From: Bacteroidales bacterium
GTDB taxonomy: Bacteria > Bacteroidota > Bacteroidia > Bacteroidales > GWA2-32-17
Reading direction: 5' to 3'
DNA length: 55,952 bases
Assembly: GCA_013314715.1 (NCBI GenBank)
Contig: JABUFC010000021.1
Span: forward strand, 1 to 55,952
The position numbers and the translations under genes were made by a program. The notes under the pieces were generated by a model, which was not told the origin of the DNA, ran no database searches, and saw only the letters and a program-made list of their open reading frames with translations. Within the stretch, counting starts at the first letter, position 1. Every line of letters begins with the position of its first letter. This document shows positions 16,807-26,200 of this stretch, piece by piece.

Positions 16807-18798
16807 ATGAGATGGCTCTTGTTTTTTATCATGATTCTTTTTACTTTATTAATGGTAAAATGTCAACCCAACATTTCTGATATTTTTATCAAAAACATAA
16901 AAATTGGTTATAATTTACCGGCTAAAAATAGAGTTTTTACAATAAACACCGAAGACGTAATTACTCAAGGCATAGTATTCCCTTATAATTTAAAAAACAA
17001 TGAAACTAAAACAATCGAAAACACTATTAAATTTAGTTTCACTGTAAATAATAGAAAAAAATATTATTACAAAATTTATTATCAAAACGAGTCGTATAAA
17101 TGGGACGAAACACACGAATGGAGTAGCGAAAATTTCTATGGTTCATGGAACGATACTACTATTGGTTTCAAAGAAATAAAAGAGACAACGGTTATTGATT
17201 CGTTTAAAATAGTTGGAAATCCTCGTTTTGAAAAGAAATACTTCGGTGCTCCATTCGACGATTTTTTTATTGATGAAAACAAAATTCAATCGGTAATACA
17301 AGCCATCCAAAACTCGCCCGATTGGAAAGCCGATGTATTAAAAAAGGCAAAGCAAAATCATTATACATTCGAAGAACAAGCTACCATGGACGCACTTTGG
17401 GTTTTAAAAGATAATAGAAACAAAGGAAATGTAAATCACCCATGGAAACGAAACCCACGTATGGGGAAATACAGTGACAGTGCATTAATAGTTGTTTGTA
17501 CTGAGGAAGCTTTAAAAAACATTCCCGAATATATTCAATTTATTCATAAAAAAAACGAAAAAGGCGAATATGTCAATCCTTATCGCTATTTTTTACACGA
17601 CAATACAAATAGAAATGATATTTCGGTTTACTTAGATTCTTGCATTTTTAGTCTTTCTGCATGCATTAAACCTGGCAATGGTATATTTGTCGATAAAACC
17701 AAACTTCCATACAAAAACTTAAATTTTAAAGACGACACCCTTTGTGGATCATCGATTGAATTTTTTAATAAAGCTTTATTTGAACAGTTTTTTAGCCATG
17801 AAAACAAAAATTTTAAAATTAATACCATTCCTGTTTTAGCCGATTGGGAAAAAGATGAATATACTCCCGAAACTTATATCACCAATAAAAACAAATATCT
17901 CCACGACACCCTTCATCGCGTGCACTCATGGATTCGAAATGTTGAATGCCCATGCAAAGAAGTATATGACCGTAAAGAATATATCGAAATCTTCAACCCC
18001 GAAAACAAAAATCTCGAGAATGCCGCCAAATTAAATGTTGGAGTTATGACTAGGGTTGGTTTTACCTATGGAAAAATTACTGCAAAAGTTAAATTACCTC
18101 ATTTGCTCAACAAACATCATGTTTGGAATGGGGTTACCAATGCTATTTGGCTTATTACACAAGACTTAAGCGAATGGAACAACCGAAGATACAGCCATAC
18201 GGGTTATACACCTAAAGGGAACCCCGATGGCGAAAGAATCCATACCACAGCTTATTCTGAAATTGATTTTGAAATTATTAAGGCTAGCCCATATTGGCCT
18301 TATCAATACTATAAAAACAGCACTTTAAAAGAAAAATCGAAACTTTACAATGGCAAATACAACGATACCATTATTGTAGCAGCTACTAACTGGGATTTAG
18401 CCAGCCAAGACCCGCCCAAGTTCGATTATCCTATTCAATACCTAAACCATGGCGATAAAGAATATGAAGCCATGCGTTGGAACGAAAAATACCAAGCACT
18501 AACCATTAGAACTCCTGCCTTAGATAATGAATTGTTTGGGAAAGAATTCTATTATTTTCAGATTGAATGGCGACCCGACGAAATCATTTGGCGGATAGGT
18601 CCGTCAAAAGATAAAATGTACGAAGTGGCTTATATGAGCGAAAAACAAACAAGCATACCCAACAACCAAATGGTCATGATTATCAATCAGGAATTTCATT
18701 TAGCCGAATGGTGGCCTGTTCCGGTTTACGAACAAGATTATATCCCTTTCCTAAAAAACAGGAATATTGGGAAAATATACGAAATAACCATAGAATAA
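16807..18798 (+). CDS. GH16-like lipoprotein (concanavalin-A-like glucanase fold)
   Basis: About 663 residues from ATG 16807, chosen because it gives a clean lipoprotein signal (WLLFFIMILFTLLMVKC); an upstream start at 16768 adds 13 residues. The C-terminal half carries glycoside hydrolase family 16 traits: YGKITAKVKLP, the catalytic EIDFE (Glu485, Asp487, Glu489) and YFQIEWRPDEIIWRIG. GH16 enzymes cleave beta-1,3 or 1,4 glucans and galactans. The first 400 residues match nothing I recognise. Sequence around the active site is divergent, so activity is uncertain. The stop codon directly abuts the mtnA start, with no spacer. Confidence 0.65.
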   Translation: MRWLLFFIMILFTLLMVKCQPNISDIFIKNIKIGYNLPAKNRVFTINTEDVITQGIVFPYNLKNNETKTIENTIKFSFTVNNRKKYYYKIYYQNESYKWDETHEWSSENFYGSWNDTTIGFKEIKETTVIDSFKIVGNPRFEKKYFGAPFDDFFIDENKIQSVIQAIQNSPDWKADVLKKAKQNHYTFEEQATMDALWVLKDNRNKGNVNHPWKRNPRMGKYSDSALIVVCTEEALKNIPEYIQFIHKKNEKGEYVNPYRYFLHDNTNRNDISVYLDSCIFSLSACIKPGNGIFVDKTKLPYKNLNFKDDTLCGSSIEFFNKALFEQFFSHENKNFKINTIPVLADWEKDEYTPETYITNKNKYLHDTLHRVHSWIRNVECPCKEVYDRKEYIEIFNPENKNLENAAKLNVGVMTRVGFTYGKITAKVKLPHLLNKHHVWNGVTNAIWLITQDLSEWNNRRYSHTGYTPKGNPDGERIHTTAYSEIDFEIIKASPYWPYQYYKNSTLKEKSKLYNGKYNDTIIVAATNWDLASQDPPKFDYPIQYLNHGDKEYEAMRWNEKYQALTIRTPALDNELFGKEFYYFQIEWRPDEIIWRIGPSKDKMYEVAYMSEKQTSIPNNQMVMIINQEFHLAEWWPVPVYEQDYIPFLKNRNIGKIYEITIE

Positions 18799-19839
18799 AT
18801 GAAAGTTAATAACAAACACTATCGTTCCGTTTGGGCCGAAAAAAATGCGGTAATTATTATCAATCAACAAAAATTACCGTTTGAGTTTGAATTGCTACGG
18901 CTAACAACTTTAGACGAAGTTATCGAAGCCATTAAAACACTCAAAGTACGAGGTGCACCAGCTATTGGTATAACAGCTGCATGGGCTATGTGGCTCGAGT
19001 TTATTAATAATGGCACCATCGACAAAACAGCCTATCAGAAATTAATTCAATGCCGACCAACCGCAGTAAATATAAAACGAGGGGCCGACGCCGTATATCA
19101 TACATTTTTAAACCAAACACAACAAGCAAAACAATTGTGGCAAGCCGCTCAACAATTTGCCGATAGCGAAATAGAAGCTTGTAAACTTATTGGACAGCAT
19201 GGATATAAGCTACTTCAACAATTATATAAAGAAAAACAAAAAACCTTAAATATACTCACCCACTGCAATGCTGGCTGGTTAGCATGTGGCGATTATGGTA
19301 CCGCCCTCGCTCCAATATTTGAAGCACATAGCAATGGCTTGCCCGTACACGTATGGGTTGACGAAACTCGCCCGCTTAACCAAGGAGCACGACTCACAGC
19401 TTGGGAACTCGCCAACGAACAAATTCCATTCGATATTATCAGCGATAACTCCGGAGCACTCCTTATGATGCTTAATAAAGTAGATGCCGTAATGGTGGGA
19501 GCCGACAGAATTGTAAAAAATGGCGATTTTGCCAATAAAATTGGTACCTACCAAAAAGCTCTGGCAGCTCGCGAACACCATGTGCCATTTTGGGTTGCTG
19601 CACCCCATACCACATTCGATTTATCAATCGACAATGGATTGCAAATTCCCATTGAACAACGACACGGTAACGAACTACAATTTATTAGCGGTATGTATCA
19701 ACAGCAACGTATTGAAATTGCTTTATTCCCCAATTCGTTCTCTTCGGTCAACCATGCTTTCGATATCACACCCGCATCGTTGGTCAATGCCTATATAACC
19801 GAAAAAGGCATATTTGAAAACATAAAATCATGGTTATGA
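18799..19839 (+). CDS. mtnA: S-methyl-5-thioribose-1-phosphate isomerase
   Basis: 346 residues with the aldose-ketose isomerase fold of the eIF2B-like family. Diagnostic features are VRGAPAIGI (50-58), catalytic Cys156 in THCNAGW, VWVDETRPLNQGARLT (185-200) and catalytic Asp236 in VGADRIVKNGD. The enzyme converts 5-methylthioribose-1-phosphate to methylthioribulose-1-phosphate in salvage of the methylthioadenosine by-product of polyamine and other SAM-dependent reactions. The next gene, overlapping by 10 nt, is a class II aldolase that probably acts on its product. Confidence 0.93.
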   Translation: MKVNNKHYRSVWAEKNAVIIINQQKLPFEFELLRLTTLDEVIEAIKTLKVRGAPAIGITAAWAMWLEFINNGTIDKTAYQKLIQCRPTAVNIKRGADAVYHTFLNQTQQAKQLWQAAQQFADSEIEACKLIGQHGYKLLQQLYKEKQKTLNILTHCNAGWLACGDYGTALAPIFEAHSNGLPVHVWVDETRPLNQGARLTAWELANEQIPFDIISDNSGALLMMLNKVDAVMVGADRIVKNGDFANKIGTYQKALAAREHHVPFWVAAPHTTFDLSIDNGLQIPIEQRHGNELQFISGMYQQQRIEIALFPNSFSSVNHAFDITPASLVNAYITEKGIFENIKSWL

Positions 19840-20459
19840 ATCATCAAGCTTATTGCAGCGAAGTTGCTTATTTTATGCAACGATTATACCGGCAAAAGCT
19901 TACCACAAGCTTAGGAGGTAATATAAGTTTACGCGTAGAAAATTTTGTTTATATCACACCCTCGCAAGTTGATAAAGATAGACTCAGTGCCAATGATATC
20001 ATCATAATGGATTTACACCGTCATGTACTTAAAGCCATTCATAAATCGAGTATGGAAACTAGTATGCATTTATCGGTTTACCATACACGACCAGATATTA
20101 AAGCCATTGTGCATGCACATTCATTTTGGGCCTCGCTGCTTGCCCTATCCAACTTGCAATTAGTGAATGATATAAGCGACGAAGCATATTATGCCATTAA
20201 GCGATTGGCTTTTTGCAATTACCAGACTATGGGAACAAGCGAGTTGGCAAACGAAGTCGCCTGTAAAGTTAAAAATGCCGATACGCTTATACTTAAAAAT
20301 CATGGTATATTAACCACGGGCAAAACATTGGTCGAAGCTCTTGAACGTCTCGAAGTACTCGAAAACATAGCACACTATAGTTACTTAGCCAATAAAAATA
20401 TTGGTTTACAATCGATATCAGCAGAAGCTAAAAAAAGAATTGACGAATTGTATTTATAA
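19830..20459 (+). CDS. Class II aldolase/adducin-family enzyme (MtnB-like or methylthioribulose-phosphate aldolase)
   Basis: 209 residues (ATG 19830, or 19836 giving MNHQAY). The class II aldolase pattern is present: SLGGNIS (27-33), catalytic Glu76 in SSMETSMH, zinc ligands His95 and His97 in IVHAHS, and His158 in LKNHGI. It overlaps mtnA, so its substrate is probably methylthioribulose-1-phosphate. Two reactions are possible within this family: dehydration (MtnB, universal methionine salvage) or retro-aldol cleavage to DHAP and methylthioacetaldehyde (the DHAP shunt). No mtnC, mtnD or mtnK is present in the window, which slightly favours the second. A generic fuculose-phosphate aldolase is the remaining option. 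Confidence 0.82.
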   Translation: MVMNHQAYCSEVAYFMQRLYRQKLTTSLGGNISLRVENFVYITPSQVDKDRLSANDIIIMDLHRHVLKAIHKSSMETSMHLSVYHTRPDIKAIVHAHSFWASLLALSNLQLVNDISDEAYYAIKRLAFCNYQTMGTSELANEVACKVKNADTLILKNHGILTTGKTLVEALERLEVLENIAHYSYLANKNIGLQSISAEAKKRIDELYL

Positions 20460-20526
20460 ATGCACGTTTATATTTTAAATTTTACGTACTAATAAAGCTA
20501 TTTAAATTCAAGTACAACCCATGGTT

Positions 20527-22148
20527 ATGGTGATTTGCTTTACTCACTCCGCTCGTGCGATTGCTTCGCTAAGATCATTTTTGTATCTTTGATCGGTTCT
20601 TTTCAGCACGGTCATTTGTGCACGTACGTCTCCCATAGTTGTGATTTGCTTACATTTTTGTATCTTTGATAGGTTCTTTTCAGCTAGAAGGAGAAGCAAT
20701 AGATATAGATAGCTGTTGTGATTTGCTTACATTTTTGTATCTTTGATAGGTTCTTTTCAGCAATTGACTACGTTGAAAGCATAAGAAATTCGTTGTGATT
20801 TGCTTACATTTTTGTATCTTTGATAGGTTCTTTTCAGCGTTTTGTTTGCGTGGAAATGTTTGAAGATAGTTGTGATTTGCTTACATTTTTGTATCTTTGA
20901 TAGGTTCTTTTCAGCGACAAGAACCCTTTCGATACCTATAAGATGGTTGTGATTTGCTTACATTTTTGTATCTTTGATAGGTTCTTTTCAGCCTGCGTTG
21001 CGGTTGGCATCTGCTGCTGTATGTTGTGATTTGCTTACATTTTTGTATCTTTGATAGGTTCTTTTCAGCTTAAACGTGTTGTGTTGCCTAACGAACAAAT
21101 GTTGTGATTTGCTTACATTTTTGTATCTTTGATAGGTTCTTTTCAGCTTTGGTGCGTGAACATAACTACTTAACCATGTTGTGATTTGCTTACATTTTTG
21201 TATCTTTGATAGGTTCTTTTCAGCTAACATACTGGAAGATCCCCCAAGTGATGAGTTGTGATTTGCTTACATTTTTGTATCTTTGATAGGTTCTTTTCAG
21301 CTAACATACTGGAAGATCCCCCAAGTGATGAGTTGTGATTTGCTTACATTTTTGTATCTTTGATAGGTTCTTTTCAGCTGAGATTGGCACAAGTTCGATT
21401 TCGGTATCGTTGTGATTTGCTTACATTTTTGTATCTTTGATAGGTTCTTTTCAGCTGAAAATAATGATTTAATAAAACTTATTATGTTGTGATTTGCTTA
21501 CATTTTTGTATCTTTGATAGGTTCTTTTCAGCATTACGTCGCCCTTTTCATCGATTGCAATGGTTGTGATTTGCTTACATTTTTGTATCTTTGATAGGTT
21601 CTTTTCAGCACATTAACATTAACAAAAGCAAGAACGATAGTTGTGATTTGCTTACATTTTTGTATCTTTGATAGGTTCTTTTCAGCTATTTATATTTTTA
21701 TTTTAAAAATTTATTAGTTGTGATTTGCTTACATTTTTGTATCTTTGATAGGTTCTTTTCAGCTTTGTATCCTGAACACAGACATAATCCAATGTTGTGA
21801 TTTGCTTACATTTTTGTATCTTTGATAGGTTCTTTTCAGCTTTATTTATCATTCAATTAACTTCATACCTGTTGTGATTTGCTTACATTTTTGTATCTTT
21901 GATAGGTTCTTTTCAGCTAAATTATTTAAAAATGTTTCTGCTTCAAAGTTGTGATTTGCTTACATTTTTGTATCTTTGATAGGTTCTTTTCAGCTTTCAA
22001 ACCGCTGCAAATAATACCGTCTAAGTTGTGATTTGCTTACATTTTTGTATCTTTGATAGGTTCTTTTCAGCATACACCACTTTCTGCTGTACTGCCTTTT
22101 GGTTGTGATTTGCTTACATTTTTGTATCTTTGATAGGTTCTTTTCAGC
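20527..22148 (+). CRISPR. Type II-C CRISPR array: 20 intact 47-nt repeats, one split repeat, 20 spacers
   Basis: The repeat starts GTTGTGATTTGCTTAC and ends GGTTCTTTTCAGC. Intact repeats begin at 20638, 20715, 20792, 20869, 20946, 21023, 21101, 21178, 21255, 21332, 21409, 21486, 21563, 21640, 21717, 21794, 21871, 21948, 22025 and 22102. A split, mutated repeat occupies 20527-20607. Spacers are 30 nt, except one of 31 (21070-21100). Two adjacent spacers (21225 and 21302) are identical. The plus orientation is set by the tracrRNA anti-repeat, which pairs with repeat bases 2-20. Repeat bases 24-31 (TATCTTTG) form a promoter -7 element. Intact repeats are identical as far as I can read. Confidence 0.98.
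20544..20576. other. 33-nt insertion splitting the first CRISPR repeat
   Basis: Left of the insertion, GTGATTTGCTT matches repeat bases 4-14. Right of it, 20577-20607 matches bases 17-47 with a single change (A to C in GATCGG). The inserted bases (start TCACTCCGCTCG, end TTCGCTAAGATC) do not resemble repeat or spacer and are richer in GC than the surroundings. Confidence 0.7.
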
Positions 22149-22208
22149 AAATACAGCTAAAATTAGCACCAGTGGCTGAAAATATGTAAAAAACAGAAAG
22201 AAAAAAAA

Positions 22209-22250
22209 CTGAAAAAGAACCAAAAAATCCCGCGATTGCGGGATTTTTTT
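22209..22250 (+). terminator. Array-end anti-repeat followed by intrinsic terminator
   Basis: ATCCCGC (22228-22234) pairs with GCGGGAT (22239-22245) over a GATT loop, flanked by an A run and a seven-T run, so it can terminate both strands. Just before it, CTGAAAAAGAACC (22209-22221) is complementary to the last 12 or so bases of the final repeat (GGTTCTTTTCAG) with one extra A. Confidence 0.8.
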
Positions 22251-22455
22251 ATTTCTGTTTTTAACCCAGATTACACATTAGAAATGCGTAAACGATAAAG
22301 TTCTTGTAATCAATTCCATAAATTGGAATTGAAACAATCACTAAATCGAGATTTCGCAAACTAAATCAGGTAGTTCGTCTTGTCTCGTTATTTAATAACG
22401 AGACGAAACTCCTATTGATTAATTTGGATTTAAACTATTTGTTTTATATAACTGG
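22251..22455. other. Non-coding stretch with two inverted repeats beside the array
   Basis: No gene seen. CAATTCC (22311-22317) and GGAATTG (22325-22331) form a 7-bp inverted repeat. GTCTCGTTATT (22382-22392) and AATAACGAGAC (22394-22404) form a perfect 11-bp palindrome around T22393. Either could be a mobile-element end or a protein site. Confidence 0.5.
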
Positions 22456-23092
22456 TTAGTGTTCTAAAATATAATCTTCTGTATGGTAAAGGCTATCTAA
22501 ATGAGCTATTTTCAATGTTTCGATAGTATCGAAGTAGTTAAATATGAGTTTTTTGGATATAAAGCTTTCTTCTTCAAGAACATAAGCGTTATATGACGAA
22601 AAATTCCATTCATCGGGCTTTTTTACAAATCCATGCTTTACAGGATTGTTTTGGATATAAATACCTGATTAAGATATTCTTCCGAAGTAATTTCTTTACG
22701 TTTATAATTAGAAACAAATAAATTTCCACGACGGTTATAGACTTTATTGAATGATTTTGTATAAGAGTTAAAAAGGTTGCTAAATCATTGCGAAATATAA
22801 CTATCGAAAATTACCCTATCCCTCTCTCCTGATAAACTCTCAAGGTTTTGCCAGGCTTTGTACCAGTTAAACCTTGAGAATTTTCAATCACCTTCCTCAA
22901 CTCTTCTTAATCTTTAATTTTTATTAAAAAATGAAAATGATTGGGCATTAAACAATGTGCAAACGTTTTGGCAATAGGCAAAATATAAAATTGATATTTT
23001 TCTAAAAAGAAGCGAAAATTTCGTTCTTCTATAAAGATGTTTTCAAACCCATTGGCATGGTTGTATATGTGGTAATATTTTAAAGGACGCAT
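22456..23092 (-). pseudogene. Decayed REP-associated tyrosine transposase (RAYT, Y1/IS200-like)
   Basis: The first 61 codons (23092-22907) are intact and carry the HUH motif LMPNHFHFLIKIKD, then hit TAA. In-frame remnants continue (EELRKVIENSQG), followed by another stop, a TGA, then SNLFNSYTKSFNKVYNRRG and KRKEITSEEYLNQV. A one-base frameshift near 22680 leads to IYIQNNPVKHGF and EWNFSSYNAY, ending at a natural stop at 22456. These blocks in this order are those of RAYT transposases, which process REP palindromes. At least three stops and a frameshift make it non-functional. It lies between the array and cas9, oriented like cas9. Confidence 0.85.
22838..22879. repeat. REP-like palindrome inside the RAYT pseudogene
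   Basis: TCTCAAGGTTT (22838-22848) and AAACCTTGAGA (22869-22879) are perfect 11-bp inverted copies separated by 20 nt. A palindrome inside a RAYT gene suggests that the element family inserted into its own transposase or that its coding sequence gave rise to one. Confidence 0.6.
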
Positions 23093-23205
23093 TACATTTG
23101 AAAATAAATATTCAATTTATTTTTTATAATATGCCACTATTTCATCGCTTTACATTACTTATATTGTTATATTTAAACATGTTAGATTAATTATTGGTTT
23201 ATGCT

Positions 23206-26200
23206 TTAAATATTGTCTAAAAAATAAATTTGACCTAATAAATCAATTTTAACTTTAATCGGGTTTAAATCATATAATGCGTTAATACTTTGTATTAAAT
23301 AAAAACGTTTGCTAAGTTTAGCTTCGGCACTGTCGTTTATTTGTGTCTCTAGATGATGTCGAAACATATAATTTTTTTGAGCTATTTTTTGCACTCTATA
23401 TAAATGTTCGCTAAGCTTAGAGTAGTTCTGTGTGTCGATGCATTGTTTAATATCTTCGTTTTTTAAACCCAATAAAAACATTTCGTTTAGCTGCATACTA
23501 AACAATAGTGTCCATTGGTCGTTGGGTAGTTTTTCAATAAAACTTTGTGGAAAAGAATGGTTTTGATTTAATATTTTATTCCACACCTCTTGTGTATCAT
23601 AAATAATAATAGGTATTCCGTATTTTTTTCGTTCAACTGCATGCCAAAAAGTGCAAACGTGTTCGTATTTATTACCATTTTGATCGGTGTAAATTGCAAT
23701 GTGATGGTTATTGCCGGGTTTTACAAAGCCAATGTCGTTACCATTTTCGTCTTTTTTAATAGGCTCAACTTTTGTAAGCCCAGTAAAACATCGAACGGTT
23801 TTTATGGGGATTGTTTTTTTATCATCTAAATATAAAGGATCTTTAAATGCTTCTTTTTCTTTATCTTTATATTGTTCTAATCGTTGTGTAACAAGCTCTC
23901 TAATTTTTTTATCAACAATAGAATTGGCATCTTTGGGTTTAATTGTTTGTAGAGGATATTTAATAACGTATTCTTCTTTGTAGCAATGAGCTTTCTCGAG
24001 TTTAACTTTTTTATCGGGATCGAGGTATATGGGTGCATTTTTAAGCGATGCTAAGGCTTTTTTAGAATTGAATTGATAAAATTGTAAACGTTCCAAAACA
24101 AGTTGTTTTACATGCTGATTTATAATAAGTTCGTAATTTTCGAATAAATATTTTACATCTTTATCTTTTTCAATAATTTTAATTTTTCCGTAAATGCTTT
24201 CTTCGCTTAAAGGTCCGCGTGGTGTAATAATTTTTTGTTGAACTATAACTTTTTTTCCATTCTGGTTTATTTTGCGTACACTATAAGTAGCAACTTTTTT
24301 ACCTGCTTTATAAGAAACAAGAATATTAGCTACCTTTTCTTTAACCTGTTGTGTAGTAAATGGTCTTTTTGAAATAAGATATTTATCGAGTAAACTTAAT
24401 TTCTTTTTATATGTTTCGGTTTGGTTTTCAAGTTCTGCTAACATTTCGGTTTTGGTCGTTTGCGATGCTAAAGTGTTTATACGTTGAACAAATCCTTGCT
24501 GTGTACAAGCAATAACCAGAGCATCGATGGCATGGTGTCGCTGATCGTCGCGTTTTGTCCAACCTTTAATAACTTCTTTTTGGTGAATTTGTCCATCTAT
24601 TTCTATTTCTATAATTTCAGTAAGACCCACTGCTCTATATTTAGGCAGTTGCAATTCCATTAAAACATCGTCCCATCCCCAAATTCTCCGCAAATGTTCT
24701 GTAATACTCCCGCTTGTACTACAAACATTGTAACAAATAGCACCAAGTATTTGTTTAGCTTTACGAGCAATATATTGCGATTCTCTTAGCTGACGACTGA
24801 TAAAATCTTTGGGTATTTTACTAGCAGGCATTAAAAGCTTATCGCGTTTAGATTTGGTAATGAGTTTATCTTTAAAAAGTTTATCAACTCGTTCGATGTA
24901 TTCGTTAAATTTATCATCGCCTAAGCTTTTCATATAATCATAGGCTGTATTTTGCCCTTTTGCTGCATTGCAATGCCGATGCGACAATGTTTTATTGTTT
25001 TGTGAATCGTCGAATAATAGCGATTTAGGAATAATATGTTCTATATCAATGTTATTTCCAGTTAATGCATCGCTAAATCCAAATGGTTGTCCGCAATAAA
25101 TACAAATAGCATTAATACGCGCCTCCTGTTCATTTGTTATTTCATGAAATAAACGCCATTTAATAATATTGTTACGTGTAGGTTTTAATCCGTATTCTTT
25201 TTCGAGTCGTTCTGCAATTATTTTATTTTGTTTTTCACGTTCGCGTTGCAACTTAAATGCTTCGTTACGTTCTTCTTTGCTCGATGTGAGTTCTCGAGCA
25301 AGTTCAACTCGTATCTCAAAATTGTTGCTAATACGGTCTTGTCGTGTAACCCAACCCCTATTTTCGTCGATAATTTCGTTTACCAAATTGATAAGTTGAT
25401 TTAATATTTTTTCAACAATAGGTTGCCTCAAACTGTTTTTGGGCAAAAGTTCGAGTTTGTCTTTTAATTGATTTTGTAACAATTCTTCTTTCGTCAGACT
25501 AAATGAATGATTATATCCAGCCAAAGAACAAGCATTGCTGTAATTGTAGCCATCCATAAGATATGGCAATATTTTACGCATCGCTTTTACCGATTTGTTG
25601 CCATAACCCGAAGTTTTAAAATCGATATTGGCTAATTTTTCGGCTAGCTGTTCAGAAAGATTAAATTTTTTAATAAGTGCCTGTTTACATTCTTGTGTGC
25701 CATCAATAGAATAAATGGTGTGCCAAAGTTGGTAAAATGGCTCTTGTTCAATATTATGTAAAACTACTTTTTTGTTAGTAGTAATATATTCGCCTGTTTT
25801 AGTGTCAACTAAACTAACTTCCTCATGGAACTCATTTATTTCAATATTAAATTGTAAAATATGGGCATCAAATTCTTGCCCTTCCAGAGCTTTAAGTATT
25901 TTTACTTTTGTAATATTGCCTTGAATACCGTTATTGATTTGTTTATTGCCATACCATCCATCTTCTTTTTTTATTTCAAGAATCTTAAATAGTTCGTTAG
26001 TTGTTAATTTTTCGTTTTTATCTAAATATTCAAAAATAGCTCTTTTTTTATCAATAGGGATATTAATTTGTTCTCCATTTTTATTTTTAAGTTTAAGGTT
26101 ATTGATAGTTTCCCAAATTTTGGTAATTTGAAAAATGGGCGAACTTTTGGGTGCCACTTTTGGACCCACAAAAATTTCTTTACCGTTGATAATAATCCTT

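Noticed and set aside
20988-21230. Minus-strand reading frame across the CRISPR array
   Set aside because: It is translation of repeats and spacers (recurring LKRTYQRYKNVSKSQ), as is the one at 21990-22223.
20608-22101. Spacers targeting this window itself
   Set aside because: By eye none of the 20 spacers matches elsewhere in the window; an exhaustive search was not possible.
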